A stretch of DNA of 64,000 nt from Bigelowiella natans CCMP2755 (taxonomy: Eukaryota; Cercozoa; Chlorarachniophyceae): NCBI GenBank assembly GCA_000320545.1, contig ADNK01000423.1, positions 43,501 to 107,500 of the forward strand, in the 5' to 3' direction. This document shows positions 23,947 through 36,272 of the stretch, in pieces. Each line of letters starts with the position of its first letter. The first letter of the stretch is position 1. A model generated the notes under the pieces. It did not search any database and was not told the origin of the DNA. It worked only from the letters and a program-made list of their open reading frames with translations. Made by a program: the position numbers and the translations under genes.

Positions 23947-25158
23947 ATGTGGCTGTTCTTCTTGTGGGTCATCATAATTGCCCTCACCCTCCTCCTCCTC
24001 GTCACCACATCTATACGCGTTCGGAGGCGCAGGGGCGTGGCATTCTTCCATCCGTAATTCTATGACTCACCTGCTGCTGCTGCTGCTGCTGCTGCACATG
24101 TATGCTCCATTTTTATGGCGAAGAAGTAGTCTCTAACATGCATATTATCACATTCCCCCCCTGTTTAATCAAAAGGTATGCAGAGTGTCGAGGTGGCGGA
24201 GAGAGAGTTTTATTTCTCAGCATCCAAGCTGTCCAGGTCAATTCGGTTGTCGTCGGATTCTTTCCCTTTAATTTGATTGTTCTTCTCGTTTCCTCTGCTC
24301 AACAGGAAATGGACCCTAATCTTCCCATTTTTGTATATTGTGGGTGCAAGACGCTCACAGTAAGAACTAACCGACGACAAAGATACTTTAGACCAGATAT
24401 GTGTAAAGTTATTTCCAGCTCCATTCATGTAGTAGCTTCTTCATATCGCTTACTACTGTACCTGGTAAAGAATTACTATCTAATGTCACAACACCTCTTC
24501 CACACTTGATCAGGGAGTAGAAATCCTAGAGGCAGCAAAACAGACATTCAAGATTAACAAGTTTCCTAGACCCGACAACATCCATTTCGTGCAGCAGCCC
24601 TCCCTGAAGAACTTGCGATTCTTGCTAGAACCAAGCACATACCCGAGGCTGACTCTCCTTGGACAGTCCATAGGCTCGATGATAGTGGCAGCCGCAGCAT
24701 TATGGGAAATGCCTGCAGATGTGATAATACTACCGCTGACAAAAGATTTTGTTTTACTTGTTATCACAGAATACTAGCCATTACAGCAGCTGTCCGCTGT
24801 TGCTATTAATGTGTAAATCAGCAGGACTTTTGTCATAACTTCATCGAACATATTCATTTCTCACGCATGCTCAAGCATTTTACTTTTCTCGTTCTCGTTC
24901 CTGTTCTGTGCGCTGTATTGCTTCTTCCTCTTCTCAATATGATTATTAGATATTCATCGATACCACTGGGTTTGCTTTCACATACCCTATAGCTTGGATT
25001 TGCGGGTGGGTGGGAAAGAAAGAAGGAATACACAATAGCAGCAATAGCAGTAGAAATAATTGGTAGCAGTAGTAGTAATTGGGAGACATCATAAGCGTAG
25101 ATCACTTTTGTATAATTGTATGGTTATTCAACTACTCTCTCTCTCTCTCTCTCTCTCT

Positions 25159-25204
<46 letters not shown>

Positions 25205-25259
25205 ACACACACCACACAAAAGCTACACGCTTGTCTAACACCTAGGTGTAGATCATATT

Positions 25260-25302
<43 letters not shown>

Positions 25303-27222
25303 CATACATATTCATTTGTATGCATGGGCGGGTGCTGTTGTCTGATTTTTTCGTGTGTGTCGGTCGGTTGTTCGTTGATGGCCTATTATTATTATTATTA
25401 TTATTATTTATCGAGGTAAGATGCAAAGTGATTTCCTACACGCACTACCCAACTGTGAGCACGGATATGATAACAGTTGTGAAAAGGTACTCAATAATAG
25501 TGCAAATATGGATAATGATGATGATGATGATGATGATGATGGATGAATACATGGTGCTGCCTTCGTAAGTAGTATTTCCATATGTTGCGCAGCAGTGTAA
25601 CTAAAGGAGTAGCAGGCAGTGTGTACCAACTACATAAAAGAGCCCCTCCCTATTCACAACAACATTCAGCTTGGTAACAAGCACGCTATCTTCTCTTCTC
25701 GGAACATAGCGACAACGAGAAGATGACATAATGATCGTTTTCGAACAAATAGTGGCAAAGAGGCTTTTAATAACTCCAAGCTACTAGCAAACATAACACT
25801 ATTCCGGAGATTGAAGGTTACAGCAGCCACGTAGTTTATTACCAGTCTCGAAACCACACAAGCACAGTGGAACTTTCAGATTTTATTGCTAGTTGATGAC
25901 TTATTAAGTCTAGTTAGTAGTGCGGATGTATCCAGACATTCGTCGTCAATATCAAGATATAGTAAGTTGAAAGTGTTAAGCAGCAGCTGTGTTCTTGTTC
26001 CAATTATTATTCCTGATGGTGGTATTACCATACGCAGGTTTGGTACTACAAAGTATTCGCGTGGATATATGGCGTGGTTGGGCAATTCTCTCATTTAGTA
26101 CTGGTCAACTCATCTTGGTAATGATGCGATTGAATCTTGAGATGCTGGTGGTCAATTATACTTGCGTCAATGTCATTCATGAGGAGAATAGTGATGATGA
26201 TGACGATAATGATGGTGATTGTTATGTCCTGTGTGCCTTATAACTATTATATTGCCTTTCGTATTCGTATTATAGGTATCAGTCGTCATGATTAAACCCT
26301 CCTAATTGTGCTATATATAGGACATTGAACCATATTGTTGCTCTCTGGAACGTTCCAGATCGCACCCACATTCTATATCCTCCCGCCGACACCAAATATC
26401 TGCAAAAATTCGCAGTTGATCGGCGAGCTCCTCCTCGTTGTCAACCTTCTTCGTCCTCGTCATCGTCAACAAATTTGGTGATATCTCTAGGGCAATTTAG
26501 GCCTGAGAAGAACCAAGAACTCCAACTCAGAGCATTTGCCCGTTTTCTTCGTAATCATCGTCAGCAGCAGCAGCAGCAGGAGAAAAGACCTCTTGAAGAA
26601 AAAAAAGGAAAACGTATCGATGATAAGAATATTAAGTTGGTGCTGATCGGGGGTTGTCGTAACGAGGATGACCAAAAGCGCGTGAAAAACCTCAAGCACC
26701 TAGCATCAACACTTGGAATTCTTGGTGTTGTTCTTGTTGTGATGATGATTGTGGCGATGGTTGTGATGATGATTGTGATGATGATTGTGATATTTCGCTC
26801 GAGCAAAAATATATTGCATAGATGTACCAGCGTGTGCGTTGTGTGTACATATGTGAAGGATAATAATTTTGTGAGATTATATGTGATTGTAGGATTGATT
26901 TTTATCCCTTCTTTATTCAGATCGCGTAGTTTTTGAGGTTAATGCATCCTTTAAATTGCTAGTTGAATATCTAGCGGCAGCCCATGTGGTAAAGCAGCCC
27001 CCCTACTACAACTTCTTGTTGTTAGTTTGTTTTGTTGTCAACTAGTCTTGCAGTATTGAAGGATGGATGGTAAAAAAATTCCACGATTCTATTATGATTT
27101 TAAGGGTCTGCACACAATGGTGAACGAACATTTTGGAATTGGGGTCGTAGAGTTTATGGCAGGTAATTCTTTCATTGATAATTCTTGATTGTGTGCATTT
27201 GGAGGTTATTGTTGTCGTTGGT

Positions 27223-27259
<37 letters not shown>

Positions 27260-27949
27260 GATGATGATGATATTGACAAATTATTCCGTTTTCCTCGTCA
27301 AATGAATCTCATTACTAATTAGAGGAAAAACAAATCCGTCGATGATAGCAATATTAGAAACTAGCAGGAAGTCAACAGTCCTTAACAGTTTGACGAAAAT
27401 GCAACCATTCCATCTGTCTTCTGGCCAAAACTTTCCTTATCACCGTTGTCGTCATCGTCATTATCGTCATCATCGTCATCATCGTCATCATCATCATCAT
27501 CATCATCATCACTACAATTATTCTGACCATCATGATAGCTGGTGTCATACCTGTTGCACACCGTTCTGGAGGACCTCTGATGGATATTGTCATCAAACAC
27601 AAGGGTCAAGATGTAGGGTAAGTAGAATTCAATATCTCATGATAATGATGATGATAATGATGATGATGATGATGATAATGATAATGATGATGATGCTATC
27701 ATGATGCGATGATGCTACGATGATGATAATTTGTACGTGTGCGTGTATGTGTAATCTGTATTCAGATTTCTCGCAGAAACCGAGGAAGAATATGCTTCTT
27801 GTATTTCAAAAGTACTAAATCTAGAGCCTGCAAAAAGGAGAAAGATATGTGAAATTGGGAGGGATAGAGTTAACCAATTCTCAAATGAAGAGTTTCTCAA
27901 CAGATTCAAGAAACTTAGCAAATCAGTAATATTTCCTGGAAAGAGATGA
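23947..27949 (+). CDS. ALG11: GDP-mannose:Man3GlcNAc2-PP-dolichol alpha-1,2-mannosyltransferase
   Basis: Fourteen exons: 23947-24053, 24176-24236, 24306-24359, 24514-24720, 24950-25005, 25421-25486, 25593-25673, 25753-25816, 26038-26117, 26321-26724, 26921-26988, 27105-27162, 27539-27617 and 27766-27949, giving 522 residues. It starts with an N-terminal membrane anchor (WLFFLWVIIIALTLLLLVTT). ALG11 landmarks follow: FFHPYAECRGGGERV, FAFTYPIAWICG, SYTHYPTVSTDMI, LVLVNSSWTLNHIVALWNVP, the GT4 core ISLGQFRPEKN, LVLIGGCRNEDDQKR, and the acceptor/donor site GLHTMVNEHFGIGVVEFMAG plus AHRSGGPLMDIV. The enzyme adds the fourth and fifth mannoses to the lipid-linked oligosaccharide on the cytosolic ER face. 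Exon 25593-25673 adds 27 residues absent from typical homologues and is phase-neutral, so it might be optional. (CA)n, (TA)n and (ATG)n repeats fill the introns. Confidence 0.95.
25131..25296. repeat. (CT)n-(CA)n and (TA)n microsatellites in an ALG11 intron
   Basis: CT repeats run straight into CA repeats (25132-25210), and a (TA)n run follows at about 25260-25295. All lie between the exons ending at 25005 and starting at 25421. Confidence 0.9.
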
Positions 27950-28985
27950 CGTGTATTCACGTATTCACTTCCATATTGTCCACATTATCTAGATTATTTA
28001 CATTGGCAATTATTATGAGGCAATGACGTTTCATCTCGCATCCATGCATGCATCACCTTGCTAGCTTGGCCGAATCGAAGATAACTCGGTATGTTAACAA
28101 TCTGTAGAACCATAGCATGCATCTATGGCAGGCTAGCAGGGTACGAAGATGTCTAGATGTAGCACCTTCACATAGATGTCGATGCTTACATGATGGCTTG
28201 ACTTTACCCGGAACTCTAGAACTAGAGAACTATGAACTACTCTGACTATAGCTAGAGTTATTGGTGTGCATAGGCGTTGCGCACTTATAATTGCCATGCA
28301 CAACAGAAGACCTCTAGACCTAGCTAGCTAGCTAGTAGAGCCGAACATCACGTGCAGACTCAGCTATCTACAAGATATAGGCTATACAAAGGATGTTTAC
28401 AGTCCGCTATACCACCCAGGCCAGACTACTTGCAAGCTAGAAAATGAGATCTAGACATTGAAAATTGGAAGTTTGTTTTGCAATAACATGGGTTCGTACG
28501 TACTAGAGTACGCCAGACCCTGGCAGATCTAAGGCTAGAGGTGTGAAATGTCACTCTAGCCTAGTAATTGTACTTTCATATAGGCGTCGGCTCGTAGCAT
28601 GCGTATTGACACCAAGCGACGGACAGTACATGTGATCGAGAGCATACGAAGAGAACTTGATGTTCGGTGCTGTTTTAAACTTCAACATAACCATCGCACA
28701 TTGAGTCAAGCTATTGCAGCCGTGAGATTTTCACTAACCATTACATTGCCTTCGTATTTTTCGCTGCTTGAGCTGTACCTGCAGCGTACGCGTATGACAG
28801 ATTCCTTTCCGCTCCTGAAAAGAAAATTATATATATACATTTATATTTTGTGCTCCGCTCTTCCCTTCTTTTCAAATCTCAGTATCTTGGAAAAATGAAC
28901 AATGAAAACTAGGTCTACAAAATAAAAAATGTTGATGGCATTTGAATGATCTCATGAACATATGTACACTAACCGCGAGGAATTA

Positions 28986-29027
28986 ATGTGGATATTATTC
29001 ATACGAATGTGGATATTATTCATACGA
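28986..29027. repeat. 21-bp perfect tandem duplication
   Basis: Two copies of ATGTGGATATTATTCATACG plus A at 28986-29006 and 29007-29027. Small and non-coding. Confidence 0.9.
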
Positions 29028-29094
29028 AACCACGAAGCACCCTTCTCAGGAAGTATGATCATGTGTTATGTACACGAAAACTGCAAAGTGTTAA

Positions 29095-29161
29095 CCTGTC
29101 CAAATCGAGCTCACATACTCGATGTTTGCATGACTTTTGTCTAGTTCCTGCAGCGCAAAAT

Positions 29162-29259
<98 letters not shown>

Positions 29260-29318
29260 TTTTGCGCTGCAGAAACTAGACAAAAGTAATGCAAAAATAG
29301 AGGATATAAGCTCCATTT
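29095..29318. repeat. Long imperfect inverted repeat centred on (CA)n(TA)n(TG)n
   Basis: The left arm contains ACTTTTGTCTAGTTCCTGCA then GCGCAAAATGCACACAC. The right arm carries the reverse complement with a few mismatches (GTGCTTTTTGCGCTGCAGAA then ACTAGACAAAAGT). The centre is CA, TA and TG dinucleotides, themselves complementary. Arms of about 65 bp plus the repeats make an almost fully self-complementary segment of about 220 bp. Confidence 0.9.
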
Positions 29319-29416
29319 GTACAGGTTAGCGCTTTGTTGTTTTCGTCCAGTTCCGTATTAATAGATGTCATGACTTCGTTCAGCCTATTTAACATTTACA
29401 TATCAAGATTACATCT

Positions 29417-29431
29417 AAACACACTCACACA

Positions 29432-29484
<53 letters not shown>

Positions 29485-29505
29485 CACGGAGGGAGAAAAA
29501 TAGCG

Positions 29506-29542
<37 letters not shown>
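29417..29542. repeat. (CA)n then (GA)n microsatellites
   Basis: CA repeats at 29417-29483 and GA repeats at 29510-29541, in the spacer upstream of the chromodomain-SET gene. Confidence 0.9.
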
Positions 29543-29545
<3 letters not shown>

Positions 29546-30296
29546 AGCCAGCAAGGTTTGCTGGTTAGTGGATAATTCGTTTATCGCCCACACCTCTTCA
29601 CGGAAGTTGTTATTCTGCGGATTAGATCCTAACATGTTCATAAATAGAGGATGAGCAACTTGGTGGGAAGGTCCCATCCACCGAAATTAAGTTTAAGTGT
29701 GTTTCATCATCATCATCATCATCATTTTCTTACTACCTTTTGCTGCTTAAAGTGGGGATCTGTGTGAGAATATAATCTATATCAACTCATGAAATAGTAT
29801 AAAGTTTCTATAACAAATGACAATCAATTCAATAAATAAATTTTCCTCTCCGTTCCCCCCCCCCCCCCTCTTATATGTTTAACCGACTTTCCATGATAAT
29901 TGAGTAATGGCGGGAAGCTGTTGCTGCTCGATGTGCTGGAAAATGCAATTAGCCGACAAAATAAAATATGAAACACTGGGATTTCTCCTGATTTACCCCG
30001 ATATTACTAAGAAATACATCTTTAGAAGGAAAAGTGCATGTAATAAGGTGGCATTTTTGTGGGTTAAGGCCATCCACATGTGATCTATTTAAGACTTAAT
30101 AACTCTGAGAAGCTTGCGCTAAATAATAACTCCCAACACATCTGGTTCTTTGATCAAGATCAACGAACAGAGGAGGAGGACGGAGCAGGAGAAGGAATAG
30201 AAGAAGAACCCATAACCCTACTCACCCCATTCTGTTCGCAATCAAGAAACCAGTGGCAGAGAATATAAGACGTAGAGATCTTGTCAGAGACAATTC

Positions 30297-31896
30297 ATGG
30301 AGGATGCTCTGTCACCTGCTGCAAAAGCAGGGAATACCAGCGATTCTGAAGCAAATTGGGAAGTAGAATCTATCGTTGGTCGACGCACAGTTGATGGGGC
30401 GACACAATACCTTGTGAAATGGAAAGGATATACTGCTGCAGAAAGTACATGGGAACGCGCTGAAGACTGCTCAGGGTATGCAGCAACCGTGTGTATACTA
30501 AATATACAACATAATGCTATGGTTTGGCCAATCACACGCATTTTTATACAATCCAACTTCAGATGCAAAGCTCTAACTCGAAAATTCAACTCTCAAATAA
30601 AGGTGATTGGTTGTTCAATGTGAATAACTAACTGCTCTATGTGCTGATGTGCCCCTACTGCTTACATTATCCCAGCAAAGGGCTGTCGATAGGACCAAGC
30701 TTGTGAAGGCCGTAGAAGGTACCAGTTAGTGATCATAACAGTTGCATACACATCAAACAAATATCCTTTGTATTTCGTTGAGAAATGTTGAATTTATTCA
30801 GCAAAATGGAGGAAAAAGAAACATGATTTAGAGGTGGTCGGAAATGATTATTTGCCCTGAACTTCTCAATGGTCTAAACTACTACTACATCATGATGCTC
30901 GGTAGAGCCCAAGTCCTAGTGAAGCAGGAGCTGCATACGAAGTCGAAAATGTAATAGGAAAGAGGATTCGCAACGGCAACACCGAGGTTAAAGATAGTGA
31001 TAGCGGAAGAGTATTTCGTTGCGACCGAGTTCCGCATGTTGTTGTTGTTGTTGTTATGGTTGTTGTTATTCTCCAATGGTCATACTCTTAGCATCTGGTG
31101 CTAATAATGTCTCTTTGTATATGTTTCAGTACCTCTTGCAGTGGAGAAATACTTGGGAGATTGCAGAAAGATGTGGAAATTGCATGTCTGTCAATCTTAA
31201 CAACAACAAATCTTTATTCTATTCGAAATTGGTAGCAGGAAATAGTAAGACATGTGTGACGACGACAGTGATATTTTCTCTTCACTGAAATACACGTAGA
31301 CGCAAGATTGAAGACTTTGAGAAGAAACAGCAGGAGAGAAAGACAGAAGCTTCCCGTATTAAGGAAGGCATATGCAAACGACGACCAATTGCTAAAGCGT
31401 ACGTATCGATGCAGGGATGTAGAGTGGAGGTAAGAAACAACAACTACTACGTATTCATTTAGAAGCACTGAGAGTCATGATGTTGTTTAAAAGTAAGTTA
31501 GACTCGTGTTTGACTTTTTATAAGCACAGAGTAAAATGTGTTGTGGTCGTTTCGCTTTAAGCCAGATGGTGCTTAAATATGTATTATATACATAATGGTG
31601 TACCCATTTACATTCATTTCCAAGCAGCAGCAGCCATAAGATATTATTAGAACCATCGCTACCAGTAGTAGTAGGTCTTTGGCCAGTGATCATCACCGTA
31701 TTTGTTAGCACTTATGAGCTTCCATTAGGAGTAGTATACTTGTGTTTAAATGTGATGAGGAGGACCACATATGTGCTGCTCTACGCTGCAGATTCTTAAA
31801 ACAAGCAAGCCTCATTCTCATCCTAAAATTGCCATCTGGTGCTGGCAGGGAAGTCCGAACAACAGGGGTGTGTTTATTCTTCTTATTAATATATAA

Positions 31897-31936
<40 letters not shown>

Positions 31937-32330
31937 CGTCGTTGTGTGTTTGCTGATTTGGATGGTGCTGTTATTAATGCCTATCTAGCAGTAGGTGAGG
32001 TTAGATAGAAGGAGTTCGTTCTGATTTAGTTTATCATTTAAGTCCCTGCTGGAAGTAAAGCTCTATGAGTCGTCTTGCATATCGTTGATAAATCTCATCC
32101 TTCGTTCTTCTTTCTCCTTCCTACTTCCTCTGTGGTGCTGCTGCTGCAATAACAATAGACTACTCGACTCAGATAGTATCTAAACCTCTTTCTGCCATTT
32201 GCCAACAAGCATTCTCAGAAGTATGACAGAATTTATTGATGATGATGATAATGCTGAATATCGAATATAACTAAGTTACTTTAACCAGCAATATACCATC
32301 ACATCGTAAAAAAATGAGTACTTACTTTCA

Positions 32331-32366
<36 letters not shown>

Positions 32367-32499
32367 AACACAAACACAAACACACCACTTTTAGCTGACG
32401 GGTGTCGTCTCAGAGGTACAGGATCCAAGAGTAGCCTTCCGTACATCAAAGCTCGCTTACAATCCATTTGAACCTTTCCAACCAACTTCGTTCACGACT

Positions 32500-32534
<35 letters not shown>

Positions 32535-32728
32535 TAAATCTGTAAAAGTACCAGCAGAGACACAAAGGGGGGCGCAAATGAATTATCATGATGAAGACGA
32601 TAAGAACAATAGCCTTCTTGTTAACTCTGACGAGGACACTGACGAGGACAAGGTTCCCTTAAATAATGAAAATGATGCCTCCGCTGCCTTATCGAAGAAC
32701 AACGGCGCAAGAGCCAACAGAAATAGTA

Positions 32729-32765
<37 letters not shown>

Positions 32766-32883
32766 AAGAAGAAGAAGAAATAGTGGTAGTAGAAGTAGCA
32801 GAGCCCTTCCTCGTTTAAGAGGAGGAGGAGGATTGCAACGGCGAAAAAGGAAAAGATTGAAGCGGAACAAGCAGAGTAGTGAT

Positions 32884-32915
<32 letters not shown>

Positions 32916-34343
32916 CGTAGTAAAAATAGAGGAAGAGGAGGAGGAAGGCGGATTCAGTAAAGTCACGACAGATATTAACAAAGACGATGTTATTGATGCT
33001 GGCACCCCTCCTCCAGCGGCTGGTACTACTAACACTACCCGTTGTACTACAGCAGTCGTTGGTGGTGGTGTTACTGCTGCCTCAGGTGCCGCAATCGATG
33101 CTACTACCACTATACCCACCGACGTAAATAAAAATAAGAGTGCTGCTGCCGCTGCTACTACTAGTAGTACTACTGCCACCACTGCTACTACCACATCCGC
33201 CTGTGCCTCCTCGCAACATCATCGAGCATCTTCATCTTCATCTTCTTCTTCCATGATCAAAAGACGACGTAAATATGCACCGGTAACCCCCAAGAAGTTT
33301 CCAAGAGATGTGACCTTTATATCATGGATTGTTGAACCTGGTACTCTCTCTGCAATACACCTAGCAAATACCGCAGGTAGGTACGTAGTCGTGGTAGTAG
33401 TGGTAATAGTAGTAGTAGTAGTAATAGTAGGTGGATATAGGAGCTATACGATGATGATTATGACGTACTACCACTACGCAGTACCAAGACATATTGAAGG
33501 TGTTCGTATTGAAATCGTGGACAAAAAACATCCTTGTTATTCGGTACTAGTACTAACAATAGTAGTAGTAGTAGCTTTAGTGCAATGATGATGGTGACTT
33601 GTCACTATGCGTGAAGCAAGCATAAGGAGAGGGGAAGGAGGATGGAGAGGGGAGGGGAAGGAGGCGGAGGAGAGTCATAGTCAGTAGTGGTGGACCAGTA
33701 GAAGAAGTAGAAGTAGTAGTGAGTGGGTAGTAATGATGATTATAATAATGATGATTTGTTGCGACTCGCTCTATTTTTCGTCTTATTAATTAATTGTTCT
33801 TCATGTGGTAGTAGTGGTCCAAGTGTTTATAGCCATGTTGAAGCATCATCATCATCACCATCATCGTCACCATAATCATCATCCTTGCTACTACTCACTC
33901 ACAACCACACTTATTATTTACTACTACTGCAGCCTTGGCAAATAAACAGAAAGCTGGTGGCTACTCGTGATTTTGCATGGGTAGTAGTACTTCAGTTGTA
34001 GTATTGGGCGTTGTGCCTTTTTTTTCCACGGTTACCGTTAAACCTACATGCACAATACACTACAACTAACTGAACCATCATCCGTAGGAGTAGTGGTAGT
34101 GGTAGTAGGCATATCCGTCGTCATCGTCGTTTAAATTTGTACTACTACTACTACTACACTGCTACTACATAGTGAGTGTTATGCTCCTCCACCATGAGTA
34201 GGTTTAATATTATGATTTATTACCACTTATAATAATAATAATAATAATAAGGGAGAGGAGTTGGGTCCTGGTATAGGCTTCTGTGGTGAGTTGGTTCATG
34301 ATGGATTGCGCTCTGTCACCAAAGTACTATAAAACTGCTACTA

Positions 34344-34385
<42 letters not shown>

Positions 34386-35262
34386 CAACCATGAGTAGAA
34401 CGAGATATTGCCAGCACCATATCACTATCACCATCGTCATTGTTCTTGCACCCTATCAGCACTATGTTAATCCTCCTCCTCCTCCTCCTCCTCCTCGTCC
34501 TACTTGTCAGTACATGGCTGAGTGTGATGAAACAGTGTCAATTGACGCCCAGAGGTAGGTAGGTAGGGGTGATGATGATGATGATGATGATGATGACAGA
34601 CGGGGAGGAGGACGAGGAGGAGGAGGAGGAGGACAGGGCAGCAGCAGCAGTAGCAGCAGTCAGACAGACAGCTCTATCCTAGTTGTTGCTGCTGCTCTGC
34701 TTATCCTCTCGCACCTTGACGGATGATCACATAATGATGATGATGACGATGATGACGATGACGATGATTATGGTCGTTGTCGCAGGTTTGGCAATGAGCT
34801 TCGTTTTATCAATTCTTATAAGGGAATTCGTGCGACACCAAACACACAGTTTCATGTGAGTAGTAGTCATAAACAACCACAAACAAACAAAAGGAGGAGG
34901 ATTAGGCGACAAGCAACAAATTCGATAAAAACACCATCAAGTCATGAATAGAAAGAAGACCTGTATGATAGCTCATATATCAGTCTGAGGTTGTAGGCGT
35001 GTGTGTTATTCATTGTACATCTTTACTATTTGAGACCCACCTTTTCCCCAACAAATGACAAGACATCTCTATATTATTGTTACTTTTTTCTTCCATGATA
35101 TGTATAAATAATACTACTACTCAGTATTGAAATTACTAATTCTAATGTTATAAAATTTGGTGATGTTGTTTATTGGTTGATTATTATGTTAGTGGCGGCT
35201 GAAACCTGATGGTTTGCCTTACTTGGCTGTGGTGTGCGTCGTCTCAGTTGAGAAAGGAGAGG

Positions 35263-35294
<32 letters not shown>

Positions 35295-35303
35295 CTAATG
35301 AAG

Positions 35304-35339
<36 letters not shown>

Positions 35340-35704
35340 GTTGTGTGTGAAGTATTTGGTTGAAAGTATGAACTAAGAACGTCGATTGATTGGCAAATTC
35401 ACTAACTGAAGGAGAATGATGATTATACATAACGTAGGAATTCTTATTGGATTATGGAAAGCCGTATGATAATGAACATTTACCCTCTTACATTCCGCAC
35501 CAACCCAAAAGTCCTGATTTTCATTCACAAGACGACGTTATGCGAAGTTCTAAAGAACACTCCGAAAGCAGAAGCTCAAAAGTTGGATCAATAAAAAATA
35601 ACAGCATCAAACGAAAAAATAAATGTAATAAACAGGTCAAAACTTCAGCTAAAAAAAATGAGAACAGGCGAAAGAAAGTGCGACGAGCAAGAAAAGTTGT
35701 TTAA
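30297..35704 (+). CDS. Double-chromodomain SET-domain (lysine methyltransferase-like) protein
   Basis: Fifteen exons: 30297-30475, 30681-30718, 30925-30986, 31130-31185, 31300-31429, 31792-31869, 31937-31999, 32395-33376, 33482-33543, 33933-33980, 34252-34293, 34511-34554, 34786-34855, 35193-35261 and 35438-35704, about 729 residues. Chromodomain 1 (residues 21-58) has WEVESIVGRRTVDGATQYLV, then KWKGYTAAESTWE. Chromodomain 2 (about 76-122) has YEVENVIGKRIRNGNTEYLL, then QWRNTWEIAE. A 982-base exon encodes a disordered linker with Ala, Ser and Asn runs. A split SET domain follows (about 540-650): KLVATRDFAW, SIDAQRFGNELRFINSYKGI and EFLLDYG. The usual RFINHSC motif is RFINSYKG, and no pre-SET or post-SET cysteines are seen. 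A basic tail ends the protein. It probably reads one methyl mark and writes another in chromatin. Exon 2 and 3 borders are the least certain. Confidence 0.85.
32337..32366. repeat. (CA)n microsatellite before the large linker exon
   Basis: CA repeats in the intron just upstream of the 32395 exon. That exon carries its own translated repeats: GCA for poly-Ala (32505-32534), AGT/TCT for poly-Ser (32727-32765) and AAC for poly-Asn (32886-32916). Confidence 0.85.
34347..34385. repeat. (CA)n microsatellite in a SET-domain intron
   Basis: CA repeats between the exons ending at 34293 and starting at 34511. Nearby introns of the same gene carry ATG (34569-34596, 35262-35294) and GT (35306-35338) tracts. 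Confidence 0.9.
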
Positions 35705-35976
35705 CAAAGAAAAGGGAATCATTAATATTAAAGTATGCAGTGTACTTAGGTCAACGCATTACAGCCACGCACTGTAGGTTTAATTGTCCTATTTTTTAAA
35801 TAGCAAGAAAATTAAATTATCATTTTAGTATTGCTTTAGCTTGGATTGCGCTTGTTGCTAGCTCTGAGCTAGCCGAGTCGAAGTGATACCTTGCATTGTT
35901 TGATGCAAAATACATGAAGCATGTGTACGCACATCATAGCGGAGACCAACAAGATTCAACATTAGCATAGCTAGAT

Positions 35977-36065
35977 AGCGCTGTAGCCGCTGCATTGCAC
36001 AGCTACAAAAAATAATCATTGAACAAATTTAATTGATTAATTAAATCCGTCTTACACCCGTCTTA
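35977..36065. repeat. Dispersed island element, copy 1
   Basis: Starts AGCGCTGTAGCCGCTGCATT, continues GCACAGCTAC, then ATTGAACAAATTTAATTGAT, and ends ATCCGTCTTACA. Closely matches copies at 50090-50168 and 50481-50572. Confidence 0.9.
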
Positions 36066-36221
36066 CATCGTACTAGCGTAGATCGACGCAGCACATCATC
36101 ACCGCCAATCTAGCAATGCATATCGCTTGCTAGCTTGACATGCACAGCTACGCTTCATCTAGCTAGCTAATACAGGCTGCAAATCATGTTGTTTGCTGAG
36201 AGACATGTCGCTAGCTAGGCG

Positions 36222-36272
36222 TGACGCACACTGCTAGGCGTGTAGCTGGCGCACGCCTAGCAGTGTGCGTCA
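36222..36272. repeat. Perfect 20-bp inverted repeat with 11-base loop
   Basis: TGACGCACACTGCTAGGCGT (36222-36241) is exactly reverse-complemented at 36253-36272 across the loop GTAGCTGGCGC. Could form a strong hairpin in DNA, or in transcripts from either convergent gene. Confidence 0.95.

Larger units (their letters stand above)
27950..30296. other. Tandem-gene spacer: palindromic-word island, then repeats
   Basis: Bases about 28040-28580 form an island rich in CTAG, GCTAGC and TCTAGA, immediately 3' of ALG11. The rest holds a 99-codon plus frame (28599-28898; MRIDTKRRTVHVIESIRREL) with no recognised family, a long inverted repeat at 29095-29318, (CA)n and (GA)n tracts, and an AT-rich stretch that should include the chromodomain-SET promoter. 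Confidence 0.5.

Noticed and set aside
27372-27704. Several His-, Met- or Asp-rich frames on both strands
   Set aside because: All follow an ATG/CAT microsatellite in an ALG11 intron; only the exon 27539-27617 inside is real.
29163-29260. Origin or telomere-like signal
   Set aside because: Only CA/TA/TG dinucleotides; explained as the core of the inverted repeat.
32586-33194. 202-codon minus-strand Leu/Val-rich frame
   Set aside because: Antisense shadow of the poly-Ser/Asn/Ala linker exon of the chromodomain-SET gene.
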